Origin: Longitalea luteola
GTDB taxonomy: Bacteria; Bacteroidota; Bacteroidia; Chitinophagales; Chitinophagaceae
Reading direction: 5' to 3'
DNA: 64,000 bases
Assembly: GCF_017356035.1 (NCBI RefSeq)
Contig: NZ_JAFIQX010000016.1
Coordinates: 62,001 to 126,000 of the forward strand
The notes beneath the pieces are model-generated. The model did no database searches and was not told the DNA's origin. It saw only the letters and a list, made by a program, of their open reading frames with translations. Made by a program: the position numbers and the translations under genes. Numbering within the stretch: the first letter of the stretch is position 1; each line of letters begins with the position of its first letter. This document shows, one piece after another, positions 1 to 9,760 of this stretch.

Positions 1-62
1 TTCACAGGGCCGAATCGCGGCTGATTTTAAATAGGACATACAATCAATTTATGCCCTGAGCC

Positions 63-1391
63 TCAGTTTTGCCAGCTGATCCAGGCTCTGGCATCCTTAG
101 CACTCACCATGTCATAACTATTCTCACCGGTTTGAACGAACCAGTATCCACTTGTGCTGTAAAATTGTTCTTTCGTTTTAAAAGCGGGGCCAGTAGTCGG
201 GTACGGCCCAACGGTAAGATCGCCATTGTAACTGAAGATGACCTTGCCGTCTGACTGAAAACTCACCTTTGGCGAAGTACCGTACGTATAATCCAGGTCA
301 TCGATAGCCGGTACGTAATAAAACGGGACCAGTGCATCGAATGCAGCACCTGTGGCGGGTTGAATGCCCGGCCAGTATGTTAAGTAGTAGTACTGCGAAC
401 TGTCTGTCTGCAGGGATTTCACATTAAAAGCATCATCTACACCGTCTACATGAAAGCCATCGCGCGAAAACCAGTAGCGCTGTGCGCCGGCGCCCCATTG
501 CCACCAGCGCCTGCCAGCCTGTATATCGGGATTAACAGGCCTGATGGCGCCTCCGATAGCAGCATCTGTATTATTTACTTTTACCTGTAAAGTATTCGTT
601 GAGGCATTAAAGCCGGTGATGGCAAATCCGCTCAGGGTTGTACCACCATTAACTACAGGGTCGCTGAAGTGAACACCTGCAGGAGAAAAATAATAAGAAG
701 TAGCGGCGCTATGCGTCGTTCCTGAAGCATCTTTCCAGGCAATGACCGCGAACTTAAGCACTGTATGAAGCCGGATCTCATACTCAGTACCGTTATACCG
801 GAGGCGTTTAAAATAGTTCAATATCTTGTTCAGGTCCGATAGCCTTGTCATTTGGTTACGTACCTGTTTATTTTCCCAGGCAGCCCGGTCCTGCGGCGAT
901 GCTTTACGCAAGACAGCAGCACTGCCATTAAAGCGGCCCGTGAGCCGGATGCTGTCTGCCGTGCAGGTGTCAATTGAAAATTCAAAATCAGATAACATGC
1001 CACCGCCAAAATAACCACCGTTCACCCGGGCATCGGGATCAGCGATCATGTGGATGTAGGAATAAGTATCGAATAACAGGCAGGGCTGTTGCAGCGATTT
1101 CAACCGGTAGCTGCTTTCCTTTAACACACCGGCCGTGGTAGAATCAAAATCGCAGTACATAAACACCCGGTTGCTTTCATTGAACCGGAGATAAAAGCTG
1201 TATGTGTTGCCCAGTTTGGTGACCAGCGTGCCCGTCCAACCATCGGCAGCGCCGGTGATCACAGCCTGGTAATCTGCCAGCTGTTCATTGATGCGGTCGT
1301 CTGCGTCTTTGTCGAAAGCGGCTTTTTCTTTGCTACAGGCAATGATTGTAGCCGATAGCAATAAGGTGTATAATATCTTTTCCATAATCAT
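63..1391 (-). CDS. DUF4302-type SusC/D-associated lipoprotein
   Basis: Secreted lipoprotein of 442 residues. The N-terminus has a hydrophobic stretch ending in a lipobox Cys at about residue 19, followed by SKE, so it is probably anchored in the outer membrane. The body resembles the DUF4302 family of Bacteroidota (N-terminal helix, then a beta-rich core with an FGGGMLSDF-like segment near residue 130). DUF4302 proteins are typically encoded beside SusC/SusD pairs and HExxH metallohydrolase lipoproteins, as here. It is the last gene of the minus-strand operon sigma-FecR-SusC-SusD-metallohydrolase, 40 bp after its neighbour. The substrate is unknown; a surface substrate-binding role is inference. 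A second Met two codons in (MEKIL) is an equally possible start. Confidence 0.8.
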   Translation of the reverse strand: MIMEKILYTLLLSATIIACSKEKAAFDKDADDRINEQLADYQAVITGAADGWTGTLVTKLGNTYSFYLRFNESNRVFMYCDFDSTTAGVLKESSYRLKSLQQPCLLFDTYSYIHMIADPDARVNGGYFGGGMLSDFEFSIDTCTADSIRLTGRFNGSAAVLRKASPQDRAAWENKQVRNQMTRLSDLNKILNYFKRLRYNGTEYEIRLHTVLKFAVIAWKDASGTTHSAATSYYFSPAGVHFSDPVVNGGTTLSGFAITGFNASTNTLQVKVNNTDAAIGGAIRPVNPDIQAGRRWWQWGAGAQRYWFSRDGFHVDGVDDAFNVKSLQTDSSQYYYLTYWPGIQPATGAAFDALVPFYYVPAIDDLDYTYGTSPKVSFQSDGKVIFSYNGDLTVGPYPTTGPAFKTKEQFYSTSGYWFVQTGENSYDMVSAKDARAWISWQN

Positions 1392-1431
1392 GTCGTGAAT
1401 GGTGAATATGAGAGTTACCGGTTTCTGCCGA

Positions 1432-2334
1432 CTATTTAATCAAACTATCCACTGCACCGCGTACCCGCTTCTGCAAAGAATAAAAGTCAATCCCCCATAC
1501 GTCCTTGAAATATGCCACTACCATCGCTTCCTTCTTACGGAGCTTGGCCCTGGCGTCTGCCTGGCTGATCCCGTTCTGGCTGGTACCGGCCGGAATGGAG
1601 TTAACGATCTTATCAAAGCCCCCACGCCCTTCTATGAGCATCATAGAGATCATTTCTACAAAATCTTCGTCGGGCGCACTCATGGCATAAGCGGTAACAA
1701 ATCCATCCCGCCGGGCAGCGTTGTCAGACACATTGTTCCAGTTGGCTGTATAAAAGCCGGGTGTGATCCGCTTAAAATCCTCGGTGTACAGCACATTCTG
1801 ATGAAGGATATGACCAAACTCGTGTTCTATAGTGTGAAACATTTGCTTTACATTAGCTGAATCGGCAGGCACATAACCCGGCATACCTTTCGTCCTGAAA
1901 TCGTTCAACACGTACAGCACGATCTTGCGACCACCCTCTGCCGTGCCCAGCGTTATGGTGCCATCGGTATTCCAGCTGGCGCTGCCACACAACACAAAGA
2001 ACTTCGGACAATAGGTTTTCACGAACACTTCCCCTGCTTCGGCGATATAGGTGTCTATCCACACTTTCTTTACTGCTTCCATCACCGGGATGATCTTTTC
2101 CTCCCGCGGTGGGATCAGGTTCTTGTTCAACTCCAGCTCAAACTGATCCCATTTATACTTCACTGATATGTTAAAGGGTTTGGTTAAATAGTCGTAGATC
2201 CAGTTATCGATGGGACCTTTTACCCAGGTATCACCACCTAACCCGGGAATATCATCCACACTGCCCAGGTTCTCACTCTTTTTGCACCCGAGCACCAAAA
2301 GAGAAATAAACAGATATATGGTTACTTTTTTCAT
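1432..2334 (-). CDS. substrate import-associated zinc metallohydrolase lipoprotein
   Basis: A 300-residue lipoprotein (lipobox LVLGC, Cys17) with a zincin motif HEFGH at residues 171-175 and a downstream Glu (about 227, in DFVEMIS) that could be the third zinc ligand. This matches the Bacteroidota family of HExxH lipoproteins that accompany TonB-dependent import systems (TIGR04549-like, from memory). It probably cleaves a peptide-like substrate at the cell surface before import by the neighbouring SusC/SusD. It follows SusD by about 130 bp and precedes the DUF4302 lipoprotein. The zinc site is seen; the substrate is not inferable. Confidence 0.85.
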   Translation of the reverse strand: MKKVTIYLFISLLVLGCKKSENLGSVDDIPGLGGDTWVKGPIDNWIYDYLTKPFNISVKYKWDQFELELNKNLIPPREEKIIPVMEAVKKVWIDTYIAEAGEVFVKTYCPKFFVLCGSASWNTDGTITLGTAEGGRKIVLYVLNDFRTKGMPGYVPADSANVKQMFHTIEHEFGHILHQNVLYTEDFKRITPGFYTANWNNVSDNAARRDGFVTAYAMSAPDEDFVEMISMMLIEGRGGFDKIVNSIPAGTSQNGISQADARAKLRKKEAMVVAYFKDVWGIDFYSLQKRVRGAVDSLIK

Positions 2335-2413
2335 TCAGAATTCAGTTTATAATTTATGGCTGCATAATCTTTTCTGTCCACTGCCTTCAGGCTTCCATGC
2401 TGAGGTGTATTTC

Positions 2414-2465
2414 ATTATCACATTATCACATTAGCTAATTAGCTAATTAGCTAATTATCACATTA
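2414..2465. repeat. 8-bp array (ATTATCAC / ATTAGCTA)
   Basis: About six octamer units sit between SusD and the metallohydrolase gene. The SusD stop codon (2463-2465) lies in the last unit. Confidence 0.8.
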
Positions 2466-3917
2466 CCTCGGGTTCTGCTCAATACCGGCCAGTTTCGCTA
2501 CATCCGGGATCTGGAACACCCGCATCGGATCATCAGCCCGAAGTGTAAGCGTTTTTCCTTCAACGGTAGGATGTACCACCGGTACTTTATAGCGCAACAG
2601 ATCGAACCAGCGCATCCCTTCCTGTACAAACTCCGCGCGCTTAAAGTCCATCACGGCTGCCAGCGAAGCCTGTTGCACATTATTGGTGCGGTAAAATGAC
2701 CGCAGCCGGCCGGCCGTGATCGTATGTTCCGATGCATTGTAGTTGTAGATGCGGGTGCTCGCATAATCGTTCAGGTCTTTTATTACATCATTGATATTGT
2801 TCAGCAGTACATTGGCTTCAGCCCGGTTGAACAACACTTCTTCCGTGGTGAACAGGGGCACCATCACATAGGGCAAACCGATCTCGGCATTGACCGACTC
2901 CCGCACAAAATATTCGTTCACCTTGGGCAAAAAGTAATTGTTGGTGCCTATAGTATACAATTGGTAGCGAAAGACGCCGCTGCCACCGGTTACGTTAGGC
3001 GCCAGTAGTATTTCATTTGATTTTGTTGCATCCAGTCCGTAACGAATGCCAATGTAATTGCGTCCCCAGAGCGACCGCGTTTCTGCCAGCAGCAGGTTGG
3101 CCGCTTCCGTAGCCTTGGCATAACGCGCCCAGAGCTCGTTATAGGTCAGCACGCGGTACTCGCTATTCCAGGGCCGCAGCAGGGCCGCTACATTGTTATT
3201 GGGAAAGATCTTTGCCGCATGCTCCAGCACTTTGGTGTATTGCCGCTTGAACAAATAGAAACGGGTGGCAAATGCATGGGCCGCCGCCTTGTTAAAATGA
3301 TAGCGCGGAACATTGTAATGTTTGTCATCGATCAAAGGCAGTCCTTCTGTAAGGTCTTTTTCAATCATCTCATACACGTACTGCACGGTCTTTCTTTCAT
3401 ATTGTTCAAAGACCACTTTCTCGGGTTTAAGTACATAAGGAATACCAGGGTCGGCGCCAGCCGTAACAGGATCATATACTTTAGAGAAAAAGGTCACCAG
3501 CATGAAATGTGCATAAGCCCGGCAAAGCAAGGCTTCGCCTTTCTGCGCCTGGTAATTTTCCGGGTCTTTTGCATTCATACAAACTTCCAGGGCCTGGTTG
3601 GCTGCGGCAATGGCCGCATAACACGCATTCCAGTAAAACTCTGGTGAATCTTCTTCATTATTAGCAACGTCCCGGAAATTAAAAGGATCTATATTCGTGC
3701 GCTCCAGATCGCCAATGCCTTTATCGGCCACATTATCTGAAATGGATTCAGCGAATGCCATGTAGTTGGCCTGCGGGTAAGCAGTACCCAGTAATTGAGC
3801 TACTTTCTCCGGCGAGTTCAATACCGCCCGGTTATCCGGTGGCTGCTCCAGGAATTTTTTACAACTGGCAACTCCCAACAGTAGGATGACTGATGAGTAT
3901 AGTAATGTCTTTTCCAT
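2463..3917 (-). CDS. SusD/RagB-family nutrient-binding lipoprotein
   Basis: A 484-residue SusD homologue: signal peptide with lipobox Cys19 (GVASCKK), the start FLEQPPDN typical of the family, TPR-like helices in the first half, and a C-terminal segment with RAEFVQEGMRWFDLLR, a hallmark of SusD proteins. It would form the surface lid that hands ligand to the SusC channel encoded just upstream. Spacing to SusC is about 100 bp and contains an inverted 7-bp repeat array. The ligand is unknown. The accompanying metallohydrolase argues for a peptide-like cargo rather than a glycan, which is inference. Confidence 0.93.
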   Translation of the reverse strand: MEKTLLYSSVILLLGVASCKKFLEQPPDNRAVLNSPEKVAQLLGTAYPQANYMAFAESISDNVADKGIGDLERTNIDPFNFRDVANNEEDSPEFYWNACYAAIAAANQALEVCMNAKDPENYQAQKGEALLCRAYAHFMLVTFFSKVYDPVTAGADPGIPYVLKPEKVVFEQYERKTVQYVYEMIEKDLTEGLPLIDDKHYNVPRYHFNKAAAHAFATRFYLFKRQYTKVLEHAAKIFPNNNVAALLRPWNSEYRVLTYNELWARYAKATEAANLLLAETRSLWGRNYIGIRYGLDATKSNEILLAPNVTGGSGVFRYQLYTIGTNNYFLPKVNEYFVRESVNAEIGLPYVMVPLFTTEEVLFNRAEANVLLNNINDVIKDLNDYASTRIYNYNASEHTITAGRLRSFYRTNNVQQASLAAVMDFKRAEFVQEGMRWFDLLRYKVPVVHPTVEGKTLTLRADDPMRVFQIPDVAKLAGIEQNPR

Positions 3918-3926
3918 GATTCAATC

Positions 3927-4010
3927 TGTTACAAGTTTCAGGTTTCAGGTTACAGGGGTTATGGTTATTGCTTTTCCTTGCAGCTTGTAACCTGTAACCT
4001 GAAACCTCTG
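3927..4010. repeat. inverted 7-bp array between SusC and SusD
   Basis: Units of the GTTTCAG/GTTACAG type on the left and their reverse complement on the right. A perfect 17-bp inverted match (3940-3956 with 3991-4007) leaves a 34-nt loop. It lies inside the operon, 5 bp from the SusC stop, so it could form an mRNA hairpin that lowers or protects distal expression. Confidence 0.85.
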
Positions 4011-4014
4011 TCAT

Positions 4015-7000
4015 TTAAATACCAACTTTCACCGACAGCGTCACCTGCTTTTGAATTGGCTGCGCTACCCCACCCGAATTAAAGAACTCGGGGTCTTGTC
4101 CTTTCAACTTATCGTCGGCATAGATCAACCAGGGATTGGTAGCGGCCGCGGTGAGCTCCAGGTTGTTCATTCCTGCTTTTTTCACCCAGGCCGGTTGCAC
4201 CTGCCAGGTAAGCGATACGGTTTTCAGCCGAATGAAATCACCTTTGGCCACCCGCTGGGTTGAATAGTTATAATTGTTATAAGGATAAGCGCCGCCTAAT
4301 TGCGCCACCGTAAATGCATCGAGAATAGATGGCACATCGGTATATTTCTCATCACCGGGCGTTATCCAGCGATCGGTAAATTCTTTGGGCATGGCATCCA
4401 TATCGGAATACCGGGTTTGAAAAGCGGGATACAACCTAATCCTGTTACCCGCCTGGTAGGTCACAAATACATTCAGTGAAAATGCCTTGTAATGAAAAGT
4501 GTTTGAAAAGCCACCGGTAATGGCAGGATCTACCGGTCCTTCATGTACGAGGTATTCGATGTTATCATCCTGCAGGTACACATCAGAACTGATCTTGCCG
4601 GTCTGGTCGGTGAACGTAGGTTTGCCGGTTCTATGATCCAGTCCTGTATAGTTCAACGAGAACAAACTTCTTACAGGATAGCCCTGGCGGTTGCCGCCTT
4701 CCGGCAGCACGAGGTCAAAGATAAGCGGGTTGTTCTGTGCATTGGTGATCTTCGTCCTGTTATAGCCGAACGTGCAGTTGGCACGCCAGCCCCAGTCCTT
4801 GCGTTTGACCACATTTCCGCCTATCAACAGTTCCAGTCCTTTCGACTCCATGTCGGCGTAATTGGCGGCTTTAGGCGTTTCTCCGCCAATGCCTGATGTT
4901 TTAATCCGGCTGATAAGGTCAAAGCTCCTGCGCTGGTACACATCGAGGCTCATGGTGAGCCGGCGTTTGAAGAAGCCGGCATCCAGTCCCAGGTTCGTTG
5001 TATATAATTTCTCCCAGGTAAGGTCGGCATTCTCGAGGTTAGCCAGTTGTATGACCGACTCTACTTCCGTAAGATAAGGCCGGCGGGTATTGATATTCTT
5101 TAATACAATGCTCGAATTGGTAGCAGGTCCCATGCTCGCCGTTAATCCATAACTGGCGCGCAGGGTAAGGTAATCGGCCCATGAAACATCTTCCATAAAT
5201 GCTTCCTGTTCTACATTCCAGGAACCGGCTACACTCCAGGTAGGCAGCCAGCGCGCTTTTTTCGATTGTCCCAACCTGTTTGAACCATCATAGCGAATGG
5301 TACTGGTAAAATTATATTTCAGGTCATAGGAATAGTTACCGGATGCATAGAACGCCACAAAGCGATCGTAATCGCGGCTCATGCCATAATACGGAAAATT
5401 ATTTTCTATGTTCTGTTTCAGGATGCGGAAATCGGTAAAGGCAGTTCCGCCATTTTCATATTGATACCCATAACCGGTATTGGAAAAGTTCTGGCGGTCG
5501 GCATATTTCACCTGTTGCCCGGCCAGGATATTGAGGGTATGATTGCCTTTAAAGACCTTTGAATACGTTAAACTGTTCCGGAAATCGTAGTTCAACAACA
5601 TATCCTCCGTACGGTTATAAAAACCACCGTACGGCAACACCACTTCAGGCTGCGCCTCGGGATCATCCGGATTGCGATACAGGAATTTGTTGTTACGACG
5701 GATGGTTGATGTACCGGCCGCCCGATAGGCTTCCGCCATATTCGCCCGTTCGGTGATCATGTGCTCGCGGGAAGATTTTACATAGCGAAAAGCGCCCACG
5801 AATTCGTACTTCAGGTTATCCAATATTTTATACGCTACATCTCCCTGCAGGCGCAGGTCGATCAGGTTCAGGTCGAGGTAATTGTTCTCCAGCTCACTGA
5901 TGATATTGAAGGGCGCAAAATTCATCCGGAAATACTCGCGATTGCCCGCTTCATCATACGGTGTTATCGTTCGGCTGGTATTCAAGGCATAACTGAACGG
6001 GTTGATATCAAAATCACGATCGAACTTACCTTCCACCGGGTTGCTGTTCCTCGCCAGGGCGCCAGGCGCCCGCTGCTGGCGCACAGAACCCACTGTAGCA
6101 AATCCGGCCGACAGTCGGTCGTTGAATTTATAATTATTGCGATAGTTAAGTGTATAACGATTCACGCGGTCGGCGATCGTCCAGCCATTGTCACCATAAA
6201 AACTGGTTGAAAAATAAGATTGTGATCTATCTGTTCCAGAAGAAATACTGACCGAATGTTCCTGTACAAAATTATTCCGGAACAACACATCGAACCAGTC
6301 GGTATTGGCCATGGCATAACGCGTAAGAAAAGACTTGCGCGCTTCAACGGTATTCTCCAAAGGAAAATTTCCGTTGACACCATTCATCAGGTCATACATT
6401 TTTCCATACACGCCGTTATCGGCTCGGTCGAGTATATTGGGACTTAAGATCCCTTTCCGTTCCAGCTCCGCCAGCACCGACATTTGTTCGGCCGAGTTCA
6501 TAATGTTGAAGTTGTTGTAAACCGGCTTTAACTGGGTGCTGTAATTGCCATTGTAATTCACTGCCACACGGCCTGCTTTTCCTCTTTTGGTGGTGATCAC
6601 TACTACCCCATTCATGGCCCGGGCGCCATACAAAGCGGTTGCCGAAGCGTCTTTTAAAATATCGAAGCTTTCAATGTCATTGGCATTTAAACCAGCCACA
6701 GCTGATCCCAACAGGGTTGTAGGATCACCGCTCGACAACTGGTCATTGGAAATGTTTACGATGTCTTCGAGCACTACGCCATCAACCACCCACAGCGGCT
6801 TGTTATCACCGTTGATAGAAGTGGCCCCGCGTACCCTTATTTTGGGAGCAGTGCCAAATGTGCCTGATACGTTTTGAATGGAAACCCCGGCAGCGCGGCC
6901 TTCCAGCATCCTGCTCACATCTGCAACGCCCTGCAATTTGATCTCGTCTGCTTTTAACCGTGCAGCAGCGCCGGCAAATTTGTTCTTATCGATGTTTTGA

Positions 7001-7692
7001 AAACCGGTAACGATCACTTCAGAAAGCACGCGTTCTTCTTCATTGGTAAGCTCTACGCTTAAAAAAGACTGGCCTTTATATAAAACCACGCGCGGCGCTT
7101 TTCCAACGTACGAAAACCGGATGCTGTCACCCGGTTGTGCATGGAGAGTAAATTCGCCCCTGCCGTTGGTGAATACGCCTTTGTGATCACCCAGGTTCTC
7201 TACCGATACCTGTCCAAGCGGTGCATCCTCCTCTTTGCCGGTAACTTTTCCTTTTAATTTATGCGATGGTATGGAATCTATGCTGGCGCGAATGGAGGGG
7301 TTCACTACACTGGCTTTGCTTTCTTTCTTTTTATCAACAGATTTCATGATGATGATAAAATTCTCTGTGATCTTGTAACCCAGGGGGCGTCCACGCAACA
7401 AACTGCGCATCACTTCATCGAGGCCGGTTTCAACAAAATTCACACTGATCTTTTCCTTATCATTAAAGAGGTCATTGCTGTAAAAAACCACGAAGCCGGT
7501 CTGGCGGCGGATCTCATTGAACACTTCGCCCAGGGCAGTGCGCTTTGATCGAAACGTTATTTTAAATTCCTGCGCAGGACCGGCGAGTACGGAAAGGGGT
7601 AATGTTGAAAGAATAACCACAACAGCAATGGATATCCAAAACAATCTCATTACCCGGATATTGTGGGGACAACGTCCGGAGGGTAATCTCAT
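4015..7692 (-). CDS. SusC/RagA-family TonB-linked outer-membrane transporter with STN domain
   Basis: A 1225-residue TonB-dependent channel. In order: signal peptide (start at residue 1 or at MRLFW, residue 15), an STN domain (about 47-115), a carboxypeptidase-like regulatory domain (about 148-225), a plug with VRGATSING and LWVVDGV motifs, then the 22-strand barrel. An STN domain signals that the transporter also talks to a periplasmic FecR protein, and the FecR and ECF sigma genes directly upstream fit this. Substrate binding outside should release the sigma factor, which then induces this operon. Length is slightly above the usual for SusC. Confidence 0.94.
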   Translation of the reverse strand: MRLPSGRCPHNIRVMRLFWISIAVVVILSTLPLSVLAGPAQEFKITFRSKRTALGEVFNEIRRQTGFVVFYSNDLFNDKEKISVNFVETGLDEVMRSLLRGRPLGYKITENFIIIMKSVDKKKESKASVVNPSIRASIDSIPSHKLKGKVTGKEEDAPLGQVSVENLGDHKGVFTNGRGEFTLHAQPGDSIRFSYVGKAPRVVLYKGQSFLSVELTNEEERVLSEVIVTGFQNIDKNKFAGAAARLKADEIKLQGVADVSRMLEGRAAGVSIQNVSGTFGTAPKIRVRGATSINGDNKPLWVVDGVVLEDIVNISNDQLSSGDPTTLLGSAVAGLNANDIESFDILKDASATALYGARAMNGVVVITTKRGKAGRVAVNYNGNYSTQLKPVYNNFNIMNSAEQMSVLAELERKGILSPNILDRADNGVYGKMYDLMNGVNGNFPLENTVEARKSFLTRYAMANTDWFDVLFRNNFVQEHSVSISSGTDRSQSYFSTSFYGDNGWTIADRVNRYTLNYRNNYKFNDRLSAGFATVGSVRQQRAPGALARNSNPVEGKFDRDFDINPFSYALNTSRTITPYDEAGNREYFRMNFAPFNIISELENNYLDLNLIDLRLQGDVAYKILDNLKYEFVGAFRYVKSSREHMITERANMAEAYRAAGTSTIRRNNKFLYRNPDDPEAQPEVVLPYGGFYNRTEDMLLNYDFRNSLTYSKVFKGNHTLNILAGQQVKYADRQNFSNTGYGYQYENGGTAFTDFRILKQNIENNFPYYGMSRDYDRFVAFYASGNYSYDLKYNFTSTIRYDGSNRLGQSKKARWLPTWSVAGSWNVEQEAFMEDVSWADYLTLRASYGLTASMGPATNSSIVLKNINTRRPYLTEVESVIQLANLENADLTWEKLYTTNLGLDAGFFKRRLTMSLDVYQRRSFDLISRIKTSGIGGETPKAANYADMESKGLELLIGGNVVKRKDWGWRANCTFGYNRTKITNAQNNPLIFDLVLPEGGNRQGYPVRSLFSLNYTGLDHRTGKPTFTDQTGKISSDVYLQDDNIEYLVHEGPVDPAITGGFSNTFHYKAFSLNVFVTYQAGNRIRLYPAFQTRYSDMDAMPKEFTDRWITPGDEKYTDVPSILDAFTVAQLGGAYPYNNYNYSTQRVAKGDFIRLKTVSLTWQVQPAWVKKAGMNNLELTAAATNPWLIYADDKLKGQDPEFFNSGGVAQPIQKQVTLSVKVGI

Positions 7693-7909
7693 AATACAAT
7701 TAGTTTTTGTATAACGGTTATACTATTTAGACAAGCATTCGTTTCAAACGGGTGACAACTATTATCTAATTTTTATTTTTTTCATTCATCAACGCGTATT
7801 CAACGATTTCATAACTGTGCAGACCATGTTCTGCAAAACACATTAGCAGATAAAAGAAGCAATAGCTTACGGTGACAGGCAACCGGCTGGTGGGGAAACA
7901 TTAAAAAGA

Positions 7910-7973
7910 GTTACAGGTTACAGAGCCCGATTGCAATGTCTTTCCCTGCAACTTGCAATCTGGAACTTGCAGC
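7910..7973. repeat. 7-bp array, partly inverted
   Basis: Left arm GTTACAG x2; right arm CAACTTG/CAATCTG/GAACTTG units. It ends about 25 bp from the FecR stop codon. Confidence 0.65.
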
Positions 7974-7997
7974 TGCTTTTGTGTAATGTGTTATTTG

Positions 7998-9140
7998 TTA
8001 TTTCCGGAAGATTGCTACTTTCCCATCCGCTATTTCATAACGAATGTCGCCGGAAGAGGCGAGCATATTGAAGAAAGTGTTGACGGGTTTGTTGCGGTCC
8101 ATGGCGCCGGAGAAGTGAAGGCCAGCCAGCGATGGATCTTTTAATTGAACATCTATATCAAACCATCTTTCCGCCACAACGGCAATATGTTGCAGGGGTT
8201 CATTGCTGAAGTAATACATACCCTGCATCCATCCTAAAACAGTGGCCTCATCAAAGGAGGCTTTCTGTAGCTCACCATTGCGGTCAGCCACTACTACCGC
8301 TTCACCGGGTGATAAAATAATCCGGTCGCCGGAAGCATTCTCTACTGATATGGATCCATTCAGCAGCGAAATGTAGGTATGTTCTTTATTGTAAGACCTG
8401 ATATTGAATGCTGTTCCCAACGCCTTTACGGTTAGCCCATTCACCAGTACGGTAAAGGGCTGACTGGCATTGTGCGCCACTTTAAAATAGGCCTCGCCTT
8501 TCAGATCCACCAGTCGTTCCCGCCGGGTGAACAATAGCGGCAACCGCAATTCCGAAACAGCATTCAACCAAACCCTGCTGCCATCGGCCAATTGAAAAGC
8601 GTAACTTTTGCCGGCAGGCACCATCAAAGTATTCCAGGCGCCGGGATCAACATTGGCGTTCCGCGCCCGTTGCATCCAGCCGCCCAGTGAATCCTGTGCA
8701 GACGTATGCACGATATTACCATTCGCGAGTTTTATTTGAATGCTTTTGCCGGCCACTGACTGTGACCTGTTCACATTTGCTATGAAAAATACAGACACTA
8801 TGATAATGCCTATGATTGCGGCAGCCACGCTGTAGCGCAACCAAACCGGTTGGGTGCGGCGTACCGGAATAGCCACTGTATCGGTAACAGGTTCGGCTAC
8901 AGGTTCGGGAATATTCACCCTTTTTTGTATAGCCTGCCAGGCATTGTCTACATTAAATTTATCGAAGCTTACCGCCTTGCGCATAGCATACACCTGCTGC
9001 ATTTGCTGCCATAATTGTTCAACCTCCTGGTGCCGGGCGATCAGGGCCGAAAGCCGTTGATCATCCTCCTCACCAATCTGGCCCGTCAGTTTATCTATTA
9101 TGAGTTGCTCGACATCATTCATATCAATATAATTGTTCAT
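7998..9140 (-). CDS. FecR-family anti-sigma factor / signal transducer
   Basis: A 380-residue inner-membrane anti-sigma regulator. The N-terminal cytoplasmic part (1-100) would bind the sigma factor, one transmembrane helix spans about 103-121, and the periplasmic part has the FecR core (LPDGS-like LADGSRVWLNA, then LKGEAYFKV and LGTAFNIRSY) plus a C-terminal STN-like segment. It lies between the ECF sigma gene (38 bp upstream) and the SusC gene, the standard regulatory trio. It should relay occupancy of the STN-containing SusC to the sigma factor. Confidence 0.93.
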   Translation of the reverse strand: MNNYIDMNDVEQLIIDKLTGQIGEEDDQRLSALIARHQEVEQLWQQMQQVYAMRKAVSFDKFNVDNAWQAIQKRVNIPEPVAEPVTDTVAIPVRRTQPVWLRYSVAAAIIGIIIVSVFFIANVNRSQSVAGKSIQIKLANGNIVHTSAQDSLGGWMQRARNANVDPGAWNTLMVPAGKSYAFQLADGSRVWLNAVSELRLPLLFTRRERLVDLKGEAYFKVAHNASQPFTVLVNGLTVKALGTAFNIRSYNKEHTYISLLNGSISVENASGDRIILSPGEAVVVADRNGELQKASFDEATVLGWMQGMYYFSNEPLQHIAVVAERWFDIDVQLKDPSLAGLHFSGAMDRNKPVNTFFNMLASSGDIRYEIADGKVAIFRK

Positions 9141-9178
9141 GGCAAGTATAAATCAAACATCAGGGGGTGTCAAATACA

Positions 9179-9760
9179 TTAAGACAATAAAATATATAAA
9201 ACGGGTGACAAACCGGTAAAATAATAATAGTCGCGCAGACTTTCACGGAGTTTTGCAAATGCCCGTCGCAGCTGCGTTTTAACCGTATTAACGGTTACAC
9301 CGGTAATAACCGCTGCTTCCTGGTACTTTTTGCCTTCCACGCAAACCAGCTCAAAAATACGCTTGCATTGCTCAGGGAGCTGGGCAATAACATTCTGTAC
9401 CATTTGAGCAGTTTCCTGGATCTCCATTATGTGGGTGTTTTCAATGATGTCTATACGCTCCTGGTAAGTTTTTTCTTTTCGGTTAACCCTGCTTTTGTGC
9501 TTCAGCAAATTCAAAGCAGCATGTTTCACCATGGTAGTGAGGTAAGAGCCCAGCGATTGTTGTACGATCTCGAATTTGCGTTCCTGCCAGAATTTTACAA
9601 AAACATCCTGCACCAGATCTTCCGCTTCTCCTTCATCCTGTAATAACAGGTATGCCTGTATGCAAAGCGTTTTGTAATACCTTTGAAATAACGCTTTAAA
9701 GCCTTGCGGGTCAGAGGTTTTGAGCAATTGTAGCAGGACATGGTCTGTTTCAGCACCCAT
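9179..9760 (-). CDS. ECF sigma-70 factor of the SusC/D operon
   Basis: A 193-residue extracytoplasmic-function sigma factor. Region 2 (about 17-60) contains EAEDLVQDVFVKFWQ, the core-polymerase and -10 recognition helix, and region 4 (about 130-175) holds the helix-turn-helix GVTVNTVKTQLRRA. It starts the minus-strand operon with FecR and SusC/D and probably autoregulates it. The C-terminal tail is hydrophobic (YILLS), common in Bacteroidota sigma factors of this group. Confidence 0.93.
   Translation of the reverse strand: MGAETDHVLLQLLKTSDPQGFKALFQRYYKTLCIQAYLLLQDEGEAEDLVQDVFVKFWQERKFEIVQQSLGSYLTTMVKHAALNLLKHKSRVNRKEKTYQERIDIIENTHIMEIQETAQMVQNVIAQLPEQCKRIFELVCVEGKKYQEAAVITGVTVNTVKTQLRRAFAKLRESLRDYYYFTGLSPVLYILLS

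Noticed and set aside
1399-1860. A 153-codon plus-strand frame opposite the metallohydrolase gene
   Set aside because: It is antisense to a gene with a clear HExxH motif and lipoprotein signal, and has no domain of its own.
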